Assembly: GCA_031411655.1 (NCBI GenBank)
Contig: JANOBM010000264.1
Location: 10,432-74,431, forward strand
Reading direction: 5' to 3'
Source of the DNA: UBA6163 sp031411655
GTDB lineage: Bacteria; Planctomycetota; Planctomycetia; Pirellulales; Pirellulaceae
Length of the DNA: 64,000 nucleotides
Shown here: positions 27,457-36,654 of the stretch, piece by piece
Position numbering within the stretch: the first letter of the stretch is position 1
How the letters are laid out: each line of letters begins with the position of its first letter
Program-made: the position numbers and the translations under genes
Notes under the pieces: model-generated
The model's input: the letters and a program-made list of their open reading frames with translations, nothing else
What the model was told of the DNA's origin: nothing
Database searches by the model: none

Positions 27457-28842
27457 ATGCTCTCGCCCTCGATTCCGATCCCACCGCCGCTTCCAAACAT
27501 TGACGGCTGCCGCCGCTTGATACGGACGTCCTCGACCCATCGCGTTCGGGGCCGTGTTAGCGCCGTCGTCGGAGCGACCGTCGTGGTTGAAGGAATGATG
27601 GTTCCCATGGGTGCGGTCTGTCGAATCCAATCGACGCACTCGGGTGAAACCATTGCGAGAGTCATCGGATTCAATGGCGTTCGTCCTATCCTCGCACCCT
27701 TGACGGAAAGCGGTTCGTTCGCGGCAGGCGATCCGGTCGAAATGATCAGTCAAACGTTACGCGTATCGGTCGGTCCTGGAATGCTGGGACGAGTCGTCGA
27801 TGCATTGGGAAGGCCGATCGATGGCAAGCCATTACCGCGCGGTTTAGTTTCTATCGACGTCGACTCATCGGCGCCTGCTTCTTTGGATCGGCCGCCGATC
27901 GACCAACCGTTGGCTACGGGTGTGAAAGCGATCGATGCGTTGCTGACGATGGGGCAGGGTCAACGCGTGGGAATTTTCGCTGGGTCGGGCGTTGGCAAGA
28001 GCACACTTCTTGGCATGCTAGCTCGCGGCACTGCAGCCGACGCGATCGTGATCGCTATGGTGGGTGAACGAGGCCGGGAAGTTCGTGAGTTCATTGAACG
28101 CACACTCGGCGAAGAGGGTGTTCGAAGAAGCGTGATGGTCGTCGCAACGAGCGACCAGCCAGCGTCCCTCCGAATGCAGGCCGCATGGACTGCGACGGCG
28201 ATCGCGGAGGCGATTCGCGATACCGGAAAAAACGTACTTTTGCTGGTGGATTCCGTTACTCGATTCGCAATGGCACAGCGGGAGTTATCTCTTGCTGCCG
28301 GTGAACCGCCGACGACACGAGGGTACACCCCCAGCGTCTTCGCGTCACTGCCAAGACTGGTCGAAAGGGCTGGTCGCACCAAGACGGGTTCGATCACTGC
28401 ATTCTACTCAGTCCTGGTCGAGGGCGACGATAACAACGAGCCAATCGCAGACACGATGCGAGGCTTGTTAGATGGCCACTTCGTCTTGTCTCGCGCCCTC
28501 GCCGCCGAATCAAACTGGCCCGCCATCGATGTCCTTCAAAGCCTAAGCCGATTGCAGCCACATTTGGTCAGCGAAGCGGTCAAAACGGCTGCAAACCAGT
28601 TAAGGCGTCACTTATCGGAATATCAAAAGCATGCCGACTTGATCTCCATCGGTGCCTATCGACCCGGTACGAACCTGTCGCTCGACCGAGCCATCGCCAT
28701 AAGAGAGCCCGCCAGAGCACTGCTCACACAGCGATCCGAAGAGTCGATCGATATGAAACACACCCACGCCATGTTGATCGCTCTCGCTCAGCCGAGTGAT
28801 GTTGCATCGCTACAAACGACATCACCTGGGGCGGCGCATTAA
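27457..28842 (+). CDS. fliI: Flagellum-specific ATPase FliI
   Basis: FliI ATPase of the flagellar export apparatus, 461 residues. The Walker A motif GSGVGKST is at about 176-183. The family signature GERGREVREFIE, Walker B LLLVDSVTRFA and the downstream PTTRGYTPSVFASLPRL are all present. The start is ambiguous. ATG 27457 has AGGGA about 8 bases upstream. ATG 27421, just after an AAGGA, would overlap the end of fliH by 11 bases and add 12 residues. It is part of the fliG-like/fliH/fliI/fliJ run and probably translationally linked to fliH. Confidence 0.93.
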   Translation: MLSPSIPIPPPLPNIDGCRRLIRTSSTHRVRGRVSAVVGATVVVEGMMVPMGAVCRIQSTHSGETIARVIGFNGVRPILAPLTESGSFAAGDPVEMISQTLRVSVGPGMLGRVVDALGRPIDGKPLPRGLVSIDVDSSAPASLDRPPIDQPLATGVKAIDALLTMGQGQRVGIFAGSGVGKSTLLGMLARGTAADAIVIAMVGERGREVREFIERTLGEEGVRRSVMVVATSDQPASLRMQAAWTATAIAEAIRDTGKNVLLLVDSVTRFAMAQRELSLAAGEPPTTRGYTPSVFASLPRLVERAGRTKTGSITAFYSVLVEGDDNNEPIADTMRGLLDGHFVLSRALAAESNWPAIDVLQSLSRLQPHLVSEAVKTAANQLRRHLSEYQKHADLISIGAYRPGTNLSLDRAIAIREPARALLTQRSEESIDMKHTHAMLIALAQPSDVASLQTTSPGAAH

Positions 28843-28856
28843 CGCGCAGTTGAGCC

Positions 28857-29327
28857 ATGTTCAAGTTTCGATTGGAATCTTTGATTCGACTGCGAGAAAA
28901 TGAAAGGGACGTCGCGAGAGCGGCCGTCGCCGAAGCTTACTCAGCCCTTCAACAAATCAATCAGCGTTTGGAATCGCTAGCAAAAGAGCGAGCCGAGCTT
29001 GACCGAAGTAGCCTCATTCGGCGACAAGGCACTATCTCCGTGGATCGATTATTGTCCGATGGCCGTTACGAACGTCAGATTGCAGGCGATGTCGCTCAAA
29101 TTCGCACGACTGGCGAACGGATCGAAGCCGAGATTTTGCGCAGACAGGCCGTCCTTGCTGCCGCGAATGCGGGCGTAAGACAGATCGAACTGCTGCGAGA
29201 AAAGGAACTTGCCAAATGGCACGAAGCGCAAGCAAAGATCACGCAAGCCAACCTTGATGAAGTAGCCGCTCGACGGCAAAGAGTCTTGATGATGAACGCA
29301 CCCCGTGCGGACGAGGAAAACAGTTAA
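28857..29327 (+). CDS. fliJ: Flagellar export chaperone FliJ
   Basis: A 156-residue, almost entirely helical coiled-coil protein, starting MFKFRLESLIRLRENERD, the hallmark N-terminus of FliJ, with heptads throughout and a basic C-terminal part. FliJ is the stalk of the FliI ATPase ring and delivers export substrates. The gene starts 14 bases after fliI. Its TAA stop overlaps the ATG of the next gene (TAATG), which suggests translational coupling. Confidence 0.9.
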   Translation: MFKFRLESLIRLRENERDVARAAVAEAYSALQQINQRLESLAKERAELDRSSLIRRQGTISVDRLLSDGRYERQIAGDVAQIRTTGERIEAEILRRQAVLAAANAGVRQIELLREKELAKWHEAQAKITQANLDEVAARRQRVLMMNAPRADEENS

Positions 29328-29980
29328 TGGGTATGTTGCTACGCCTGTTTGGTGTCTTTTGTATTGGGACAGTGATCACTCAGATCATCCTGATGGGTTA
29401 TTTCGCTTGGCGGGGCACGCTTGGACCTGCAACCACTACCAAAATCGTCGCTCTCCTTAATGGCATCGACATCACTGGTGAGCAACTCGTTCGAATCATG
29501 AATAAGGCAGACGCTAGCGAGCAACCTGATTTTCAAGAAATATTGGCCGCGCGAAAGATGGCAAGTCTAGAGATGGATTTGCGGCTTCGGAGTCAACAAA
29601 CGTTTGATGATGAGTTGACCAAGATGCTCACCCAATTGCGCGACGATCAAGCTAGGTTCGATACACGCCGTGAAGCATTCGAACGCAAACTTGAGGAAAT
29701 CCAGAAAGGAGCTGAACAAGAAGGCCTAAAAGAGGTGCAACGCACCCTTCAATCACTTGCTGCTGATCAAGCAAAAGATCAGCTAATGAAAATCTATGAC
29801 GATGAGAGAATCGATGACGTCGTCAATATTATTCAAGGTATCCCAATCGATAAACGAAAAGAGATACTAGCGGAGTTCACTTCACCAGACGAAACCGAGA
29901 AGCTTCATGAGATTCTCCGGCGAATCGGTGATGGACTGCCGACAACATCATTGATCGATCAAGCTCGTAGCGGTCGCTAG
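29327..29980 (+). CDS. MotE-like flagellar protein (MgtE N-domain-like)
   Basis: A 217-residue protein with an N-terminal membrane anchor (about 5-27) followed by a helical coiled-coil region (75-140). The C-terminal helical stretch MKIYDDERIDDVVNIIQGI to EILAEFTSP resembles the MgtE intracellular N-domain found in MotE, a chaperone for MotC in other bacteria. Its place directly after fliJ, with an overlapping start, also fits the genomic position of MotE genes. A role in stator or export-gate assembly is inference; no motB/motC gene is visible in this window. Confidence 0.75.
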   Translation: MGMLLRLFGVFCIGTVITQIILMGYFAWRGTLGPATTTKIVALLNGIDITGEQLVRIMNKADASEQPDFQEILAARKMASLEMDLRLRSQQTFDDELTKMLTQLRDDQARFDTRREAFERKLEEIQKGAEQEGLKEVQRTLQSLAADQAKDQLMKIYDDERIDDVVNIIQGIPIDKRKEILAEFTSPDETEKLHEILRRIGDGLPTTSLIDQARSGR

Positions 29981-30063
29981 CAACCCAGCGGACGCGGTTC
30001 AATCGTGAACTGCCCCTTCACTGACAAGCTAGCGGGCGTCGCTTCCGGGGGGTAGCGCACGCG

Positions 30064-31689
30064 ATGCAAGTTCAACCGAATCAGCAGTCACATCCATCTA
30101 AACGCGAACTTGCAAATTCAGCGCGAGATCCAAGCTTTGGGTTCATTCAGACCCCAACAGCCGTTTCGTTTGACCTATTCGCCGACGTATTCAGATCATT
30201 TGCAGAGCCTATCCAGAGCGCCGCGCCCACGTCAAAACCGCTCGTTACTCCGACCTCTTCGACGGATGACGTTGACGACGCCATCGCAGAGTCCAATGAA
30301 GCGAGCAGTCTCAAAGACGAGGACAAACCCGATACGTCGGTTGAACCGCCGCCCCAACTCGTCGCGCTCCTTCCATCGGTGGATAACCGCGAAAAAGTGT
30401 CGGAGCCAAATGAGGGTACGGCAGAACAACGAGTACTCACTGGCGATTCGTTGGATAAAGACACAACCGATGTCTCCGACCAAGCTGGCCCTAGAGCCGC
30501 TGCATTGCCATCCGAACCAAATTCGGTAGTGGCCGCGCCCGTCGAGGAGAATGATCCTTTAGCTGCTCAAAGCACGCACTTAGAATCCACTGATGAACTT
30601 AAAAGCGAAACATCGCAAGACTCGCGGCAACGATTCGCGAAGGATTGTCGTTCAAAAGAAGATGTCAACAATGCTCCCACCGCTCCGGTTGCCGTTTCCG
30701 GATCGCACTCTCCTCAGAACGATAATCCAATTGTAACGTCCGACGAGTCGAACGATCAGTCCCCGGCACCGGTTCCCACTGAAGCACTTGCAGCCTCACA
30801 AAATGCACAAGAATTGCCTTCACGTGATCGACGCGATCGACGCGGTCGCGATAAAGACAACAGCAATTCGGCGGTGAACGAGGTTCGATCGGATTCTGGC
30901 AATGCAGCTGAAAATCAATATTCCGAACAACCCATTACCGGTGCCTCAAGCTCGTCCGAGTCTCTCGGGGTCAATACTAGCTTCTCCACCAGCCCAGCAA
31001 TCGAAGCGATCGCGCCATCTCCCGTAGGCGCCTCGGCTTTCGCGACTGCGGCCGTTCAAGCTGCCGCGACATCGTCACAGACCATTGGGAACAACTCTGA
31101 AGGCGTGCAGCGCACCGCATCGCCCACGTCGATTGGTAGCATTGTTCCCGGAGGTCCTCGATCGACGGGTACGCCAGCAACGCCATCGGACTCATCAGCG
31201 GTTGACTCAAACCGCCAGAGTGAAATCGCGGATAGGGCTAGACTTGTTCATCGAATCTCGAAGGCGTTTCAACGCATCGGGCTTGACGGTGGGCAGGTGC
31301 GATTGAGGATGCACCCCGAAGAATTGGGTGGAATTCAACTCGAAATGCGAATCAACGGTCGCGTTGTCCAGGCAACCGTGACCGCGGATACCGAACAAGC
31401 ATCGGCGATCTTACGAGAACACTTGCCCGAACTTCGCCAACGATTGGAGAGCCAGGGCCTTACCATCGAACGACTTGATGTCGGAACACGAAACGAAAGT
31501 GGCACCCAATCGTCCAGTCAACAAGCTTTTCAGCAGGGTTCGCGGCAAGGCAATGACCCTCGCCAAAATGATGGTGTCTGGCAGCGTCGTGTGGAGCCAG
31601 CCGTTTCCGCTGCGACCGCGCCGAAAGTTCAATCTCCACGCCCCCTTCAGTTAGGTCGATCGAGTCACAGTCTCGATCTTCAATTATAG
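30064..31689 (+). CDS. fliK: Flagellar hook-length control protein FliK
   Basis: FliK, the molecular ruler that sets hook length and switches export specificity. The product has 541 residues. The first about 390 are low-complexity, rich in Ser, Asp, Pro, Ala and Thr, as usual for FliK rulers. The conserved C-terminal domain (about 415-480) carries RLRMHPEELGGIQLEMRI, the Flg_hook signature. The tail is again disordered. It sits between the motE-like gene (84 bases) and flgD (177 bases). The N-terminal half is too variable to compare, so the ATG at 30064 is taken because it follows closely on the upstream gene. Confidence 0.88.
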   Translation: MQVQPNQQSHPSKRELANSARDPSFGFIQTPTAVSFDLFADVFRSFAEPIQSAAPTSKPLVTPTSSTDDVDDAIAESNEASSLKDEDKPDTSVEPPPQLVALLPSVDNREKVSEPNEGTAEQRVLTGDSLDKDTTDVSDQAGPRAAALPSEPNSVVAAPVEENDPLAAQSTHLESTDELKSETSQDSRQRFAKDCRSKEDVNNAPTAPVAVSGSHSPQNDNPIVTSDESNDQSPAPVPTEALAASQNAQELPSRDRRDRRGRDKDNSNSAVNEVRSDSGNAAENQYSEQPITGASSSSESLGVNTSFSTSPAIEAIAPSPVGASAFATAAVQAAATSSQTIGNNSEGVQRTASPTSIGSIVPGGPRSTGTPATPSDSSAVDSNRQSEIADRARLVHRISKAFQRIGLDGGQVRLRMHPEELGGIQLEMRINGRVVQATVTADTEQASAILREHLPELRQRLESQGLTIERLDVGTRNESGTQSSSQQAFQQGSRQGNDPRQNDGVWQRRVEPAVSAATAPKVQSPRPLQLGRSSHSLDLQL

Positions 31690-31866
31690 AGTGGCAAGTG
31701 ATCTTCCATGGTTGGGTGCCACGGTACCCAGCGTGTACCGAACGATGGGACGTCCTCCCGAAGAAGAACCGGGGTAGATACGTAGGAAGCCAATTTCGTA
31801 CCATCGATTGGTACTGAAGGCAGAAAAGAATCGATCCTCGTTGGCTCATTAGCACGGAACCAGTCT

Positions 31867-32304
31867 ATGACGCGCGTTGGTGAACTAGCGAATACGGCTT
31901 CCCAGGCAGCCTCTGCATCCCCATCGTCAGATAGTGGATTCAATAGCCTCGATACCAATGAGTTTTTGAAGCTGCTGATCAGTGAATTGCAGAACCAAGA
32001 CCCGTTGAATCCGATGGACAATGGCGAAATGGTCCAGCAGATCGGTCAAATTCGTTCGATTGGCGCCACTGACGATTTAACGGGAACGCTGTCAACTCTT
32101 CGCGAAAGCCAGGACTTGGTCACTGCTAGCGGATTGATCGGACAGAAGATTCAAGGACTCGCCGATGATGCTTCCGCAGTTGACGGAGTGGTCGATCGCG
32201 TGACAGTGGATGCGGATGCCAAGAATGCGACACGGAAAGTCAAAGTTCATGTAGGTGATAAGACGATGGATATAAAGAATATTCGGACCATTCTGACTGG
32301 GTGA
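31867..32304 (+). CDS. flgD: Flagellar hook-capping scaffold protein FlgD
   Basis: FlgD of 145 residues, with the conserved FLKLLISELQNQDPLNPMDN near 35-54 and QIGQIRSIGATDDL downstream. FlgD caps the growing hook and is exported by the flagellar apparatus. The product is shorter than many FlgD proteins (about 220), lacking the C-terminal Tudor/FN3-type hinge domains, as in other short FlgD proteins. The stop is 46 bases before flgE, which it serves as assembly cap. Confidence 0.9.
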   Translation: MTRVGELANTASQAASASPSSDSGFNSLDTNEFLKLLISELQNQDPLNPMDNGEMVQQIGQIRSIGATDDLTGTLSTLRESQDLVTASGLIGQKIQGLADDASAVDGVVDRVTVDADAKNATRKVKVHVGDKTMDIKNIRTILTG

Positions 32305-32350
32305 TATTTTCCAATCCCAGTCGTGATCGCCTCATGAAAGGGACGTCTCG

Positions 32351-34789
32351 ATGGGCTTGGCTTCATCACTAACCACAGCGCTGACCGGACTGAGTGCTGC
32401 TGAAACGCAAATTGACGTCGTTGGCAACAACCTTGCCAACTCGCAGACCGTCGGCTTCAAATCATCGACCGCTGTATTTGCGACGCAGTTTCTCCAAACT
32501 CTCAGTCTTGGCTCGGGTCCCACTGTCGATACAGGTGGAACCAACCCACGACAAATCGGGCTCGGGGTTCAAGTCGCCGAGATCACTGCCAACCACAACC
32601 AGGGCACGATCGAAATCAGCAGCAGTCCGTCGGACCTTGCGATTCAAGGCGACGGTTTTTTTGTGGTGCAAGCAGGCGACGGCGAGCAGCTCTACAGCCG
32701 TAACGGTATTTTCAAGCTCAACTCGGGCGGCGAACTTGTCAACTCAACGGGGCAGCGTCTGTTGGGTTTTGGTGTGGATGAACTGTTCCGATTGCAGGAA
32801 TCGCAAACGACCGCACTTCGCATTCCGCTTGGCGCGAAGACTGTCGCGAAGGCAACGGAGTCAGTCACGTTTGAAGGCACTCTCACGCCGCAAGGTGACA
32901 TCGCGGACACATCCGAAGTGATTGAAAGCCTAGTGCTAGGCGATGCGAAAATCCCTCGCGCTGATGCAACAGGCATCAATCTTCGGACCGCGCCGGTCAT
33001 CGACACCGCGACGATCGGAGTGAACTCACTTGGCGCCGGGTCACTTACCGCAGGCGTTTATCAATATCGATTCGCACTTGTCGATTCATCGGGCAACGAG
33101 TCTACCCCAAGCGCAGCGATCAGTGCTAACATTGGTGCTGGGGGAAGGGTTGACTTTACGAGTCTGCCCGTGGATCCCAATGGCGGTGCGTACAATTCCG
33201 TCAACATCTATCGTACTGGCCCCGGTGGCAGCGATTTCTTTTTGCTCAGTTCTGCTACAGCAGGCGGCTCATTTACCGATTCTGGTACAACCCCGCTCGG
33301 GTCCACCGCACTCGATTCAACGCTGCTGTCGGGCAACTACACCTACATGATTGCCTACGCCAAGAGTGGGGAACCGGACAGTCGCCCCAGCGTATTCATC
33401 GGCCCGCGAAATATCGTCAACGGGCGGCCTGCGTTGGAAAATATTCCAGCGCCGCCGGTGCCACCGCCAGGTGGAGGCTTTCCGGCTTACGATCAGGTCC
33501 GCATCTACCGCAATCTGGCAGGCGATCAAAACAACTTCTATCTTGTCGACACCGTCGCACCCGGTCAAACCTTCACGGACCATCGCAGCGACGCAGACAT
33601 ATCCAATCTGTCGCTGCCAGGCAACCAGCTGGTTGACCTGACTGGACCAACGATTAGCAGTAACACCCTTCTTACTGATGTGCTAAGGCGAGAAGGCAAT
33701 ACGTACCTCAACCTGTTTAAGGAAGGAACTCTTTCCTACACGGGGCGAAAGGGAGGCCGGTCGCTTGGTGCCAAGGAGTTTGAGATTACCAGCACATCGA
33801 CGGTCCAGGAGTTCATCGACTTTGTCGAAGACTCTTCCGGTATTCAATCCTCACAGCTTGACTCCCAGAACCCGATTCCTTCTTCAGTCAACCGAATAGC
33901 TGGCGAAACGGGCTTACTTGTGCCAGGCGGTTCGATCCGAAATGGAGCGATTCGGCTCGTTAGCAACACGGGCGAATTCAATGCGCTCAACATCGACTTG
34001 ACCGCGTTCCGTTTACGGACGACAGATGGCACCATCGAGACTCCTAACCTGGCGTTCGGGACTCGTCAGGAGGCTGTAGGGCAAAGCGCGGCCAGTGACT
34101 TCATCGTTTATGATTCACTTGGCGTTCCAGTGAATGTTCGAGTGACTGCAGCGCTCGAAAGCCGCACGAATGGGGAAACGGTTTATCGTTGGTATGCTGA
34201 TAGTTCTGACAACCAACCAATCTCGGGTACGAACGTGTCGATCGGTACCGGCTTGGTTCGATTCGATGGCAACGGCAACTTCATCTCGTCGACAAATGAA
34301 CAAGTTGCGATCAATCGAAACGATATCTCGAGCGTTTCGCCTTTGCAGTTCAATATCGACTTTTCGGCGGTATCAGGACTTGCCGCGTCGAAAGCAACCC
34401 TTGCCGCGACCCGACAAGACGGTAGTGCGCCGGGTGTGCTTAATAGTTTCGTCGTGGGCGAAGACGGAAGAATTCGAGGTGTGTTCAGCAACGGCATTAC
34501 ACGTGACCTTGGACAACTTCAACTCGCAAGATTTGCAAACCCAGCAGGCCTCGAAGCTCGGGGACTTAATCTTTATGCTGCGGGCATCAATACCGGATTG
34601 CCAATTCAGGGCGGTCCAGGCGAAAACGGCATCGGCACGGTCGTCGGTGGAGCACTTGAATTGAGCAATACCGATATTGGAAAAGACTTGATTCGATTGG
34701 TGCTCGCTAGCACGCAATATCGAGGCAACAGCCGTGTGATCACCACCAGTCAGCAACTCATTGATGAGCTGCTCAATCTGCGGCGATAG
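32351..34789 (+). CDS. flgE: Flagellar hook protein FlgE with two inserted FN3-like repeats
   Basis: FlgE hook subunit of 812 residues, nearly twice the usual 400. The N-terminal rod domain MGLASSLTTALTGLSAAET and GNNLANSQTVGFKSS is typical, as is the C-terminal helix VLASTQYRGNSRVITT. Between residues 232 and 425 are two similar beta-type units (GVYQYRFALVDSSGNEST and GNYTYMIAYAKSGEPDSR), each with a V-N-I-Y-R or V-R-I-Y-R strand, FFLL or FYLV, and a closing F-T-D. This matches repeated FN3-like domains of the variable outer part of the hook, so the hook surface may be elaborated. It is the last gene of the operon; no terminator is evident before proS. Confidence 0.9.
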   Translation: MGLASSLTTALTGLSAAETQIDVVGNNLANSQTVGFKSSTAVFATQFLQTLSLGSGPTVDTGGTNPRQIGLGVQVAEITANHNQGTIEISSSPSDLAIQGDGFFVVQAGDGEQLYSRNGIFKLNSGGELVNSTGQRLLGFGVDELFRLQESQTTALRIPLGAKTVAKATESVTFEGTLTPQGDIADTSEVIESLVLGDAKIPRADATGINLRTAPVIDTATIGVNSLGAGSLTAGVYQYRFALVDSSGNESTPSAAISANIGAGGRVDFTSLPVDPNGGAYNSVNIYRTGPGGSDFFLLSSATAGGSFTDSGTTPLGSTALDSTLLSGNYTYMIAYAKSGEPDSRPSVFIGPRNIVNGRPALENIPAPPVPPPGGGFPAYDQVRIYRNLAGDQNNFYLVDTVAPGQTFTDHRSDADISNLSLPGNQLVDLTGPTISSNTLLTDVLRREGNTYLNLFKEGTLSYTGRKGGRSLGAKEFEITSTSTVQEFIDFVEDSSGIQSSQLDSQNPIPSSVNRIAGETGLLVPGGSIRNGAIRLVSNTGEFNALNIDLTAFRLRTTDGTIETPNLAFGTRQEAVGQSAASDFIVYDSLGVPVNVRVTAALESRTNGETVYRWYADSSDNQPISGTNVSIGTGLVRFDGNGNFISSTNEQVAINRNDISSVSPLQFNIDFSAVSGLAASKATLAATRQDGSAPGVLNSFVVGEDGRIRGVFSNGITRDLGQLQLARFANPAGLEARGLNLYAAGINTGLPIQGGPGENGIGTVVGGALELSNTDIGKDLIRLVLASTQYRGNSRVITTSQQLIDELLNLRR

Positions 34790-34989
34790 TCGTATCGTTT
34801 CATGTCGGCGGCATCGCCAGCGCGATGCCCTTTGCTTGGCACCAGTAAAAACGCAGGCACAAATCAAATTTGGGGCCGCCTCTTACCCGCGGTTCCTCGA
34901 GGCCAAATTTCGCTACAATGCCGCCGCTTGCGGCGAACGATCGATCCGTTCTGCCGCGTTTTCACGGTTCACGAACAAGATATCGATCC

Positions 34990-36504
34990 ATGGCAAAGGC
35001 CCCTCAAAACGCGATTTCCCCGACTCGACATGAAGATTACCCCGAGTGGTATCAGCAAGTCATCAAAGCCGCTGATCTAGCGGAAAACTCACCGGTTCGC
35101 GACTGCATGGTGATCAAGCCGTGGGGCTATTCTCTGTGGGAAAACATGCAGCGTGCTCTCGATGACATGTTCAAGGCAACCGGACATCAAAACGCTTACT
35201 TTCCCCTTTTGATTCCGATGAGCTTTCTAGAGAAGGAAGCCGAGCACGTCGAGGGATTCGCGAAGGAGTGTGCCGTGGTCACCCACCATCGGTTGGAGCC
35301 GAAAGAAGGGGGTGGCTTGCAGCCTGCCGGAGAACTCGAAGAGCCGCTCATTATTCGACCAACGAGCGAAACCATCATTGGCGCGACCTACGCAAAGTGG
35401 GTGCAAAGCTACCGAGACCTTCCCATCTTGATCAACCAATGGGCGAACGTCGTGCGCTGGGAAATGCGAACACGCCTTTTCCTTCGGACTGCTGAATTTC
35501 TATGGCAGGAAGGGCACACGGTTCACGCGACCGCAGAGGAAGCGATTGAAGAAACCGAACGGATGATTGGCGTCTATGCGGACTTCGCCGAGAACTGGAT
35601 GGCGATGCCAGTCACCATCGGCTCCAAGACCGCGGACGAGCGATTTCCAGGTGCCGTCGAAACACTGTCCATTGAAGCGATGATGCAAGATCGGAAGGCA
35701 CTTCAAGCCGGCACCAGTCACTTCCTCGGGCAAAATTTTTCTCGCGCCCAATCCATTCAATTCCAAGATCCTCAAGGAAATCTTCAATTCGCCTGGACCA
35801 CAAGCTGGGGTGTATCAACGCGTCTTATCGGTGCTTTGATCATGACGCACAGCGACGATGATGGCTTTGTGCTCCCTCCCCGACTAGCACCAAGTCAAGT
35901 CGTCATCCTCCCTATCTATCGCGACGACGAAACGCGTTCAGCCGTGCTTGAATATGCACGCCAACTCAAGGCGGAACTTGCTGCCCAGACTTATGCGGGA
36001 GCACCGATGCGAGTGGAGATCGATGATCGTGATATCCGCGGGGGAGAAAAGAAGTGGCACCACGTTAAGCGAGGGGTTCCGATCCGGATTGAAGTGGGAC
36101 CCAAAGACATGGAATCCGGTTCGATGTTTGTCGGACGGCGTGACCAACCCAAGAGCTTTGCCCTACCGCGAGACGGTGCAGCCAGTCAGATCGCCATGAT
36201 CCTCGGTGAGATGCAGCAAGGACTCTTCGATCGTGCCCTGGACCTTCGTAAGTCACACACCCACGTCATCCAATCGGAGGCTGAATTTCGAGCTTTCTTC
36301 ACGCCAAAAAACGAGGACAACCCCGAGATCCATGGTGGCTTCGCCCTTTGCCACTTTGCCGATTCAGAAATTGTTCAGCCCCTATTAAAGGAACTGAAGG
36401 TCACCATACGGTGCATTCCAAGAGACAATAACGACACGCCTGGAACCTGCTTCTTGACCGGCAAGCCGGCGGCCAAGCAAGCGATCTTTGCGAAATCTTA
36501 TTGA
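34990..36504 (+). CDS. proS: Prolyl-tRNA synthetase (type 3, short form)
   Basis: Class II prolyl-tRNA synthetase, 504 residues, without the bacterial-type INS editing domain, so it belongs to the shorter archaeal/eukaryotic-like type 3 group. Conserved parts are LIPMSFLEKEAEHVEGFAKE, IIRPTSETIIGATYAKW and RTRLFLRTAEFLWQEGHT (motif 2). The C-terminal GVPIRIEVGPKDME marks the anticodon-binding region. The ATG at 34990 (MAKAPQNAIS) is chosen over an upstream in-frame start at 34870. Rare-looking N-terminal residues before the first motif are short. It follows flgE by 200 bases and is probably a separate transcription unit. Confidence 0.93.
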   Translation: MAKAPQNAISPTRHEDYPEWYQQVIKAADLAENSPVRDCMVIKPWGYSLWENMQRALDDMFKATGHQNAYFPLLIPMSFLEKEAEHVEGFAKECAVVTHHRLEPKEGGGLQPAGELEEPLIIRPTSETIIGATYAKWVQSYRDLPILINQWANVVRWEMRTRLFLRTAEFLWQEGHTVHATAEEAIEETERMIGVYADFAENWMAMPVTIGSKTADERFPGAVETLSIEAMMQDRKALQAGTSHFLGQNFSRAQSIQFQDPQGNLQFAWTTSWGVSTRLIGALIMTHSDDDGFVLPPRLAPSQVVILPIYRDDETRSAVLEYARQLKAELAAQTYAGAPMRVEIDDRDIRGGEKKWHHVKRGVPIRIEVGPKDMESGSMFVGRRDQPKSFALPRDGAASQIAMILGEMQQGLFDRALDLRKSHTHVIQSEAEFRAFFTPKNEDNPEIHGGFALCHFADSEIVQPLLKELKVTIRCIPRDNNDTPGTCFLTGKPAAKQAIFAKSY

Positions 36505-36573
36505 TGCATTTTTGGTAGACATCGCGATCCGTTTTCAATGCATCGAATCGCCAAATCGGCATAAGTTCATACC

Positions 36574-36606
36574 CTCGCTTTGCAAGTTAAGAGATTGCAA
36601 AGCGAG
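36574..36606. promoter_or_regulatory. Perfect 12-bp inverted repeat before the RNB ribonuclease gene
   Basis: CTCGCTTTGCAA at 36574-36585 and its exact complement TTGCAAAGCGAG at 36595-36606, separated by 9 bases. It lies 48 bases before the next start. It lacks a trailing T-run, so a terminator for proS is unlikely. As RNA it would form a stable hairpin in the leader of the ribonuclease gene. Confidence 0.7.
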
Positions 36607-36654
36607 TACACATGAAAGCGCGATGGCCTATCGTAGGCGATAAGGAAGCGACCC

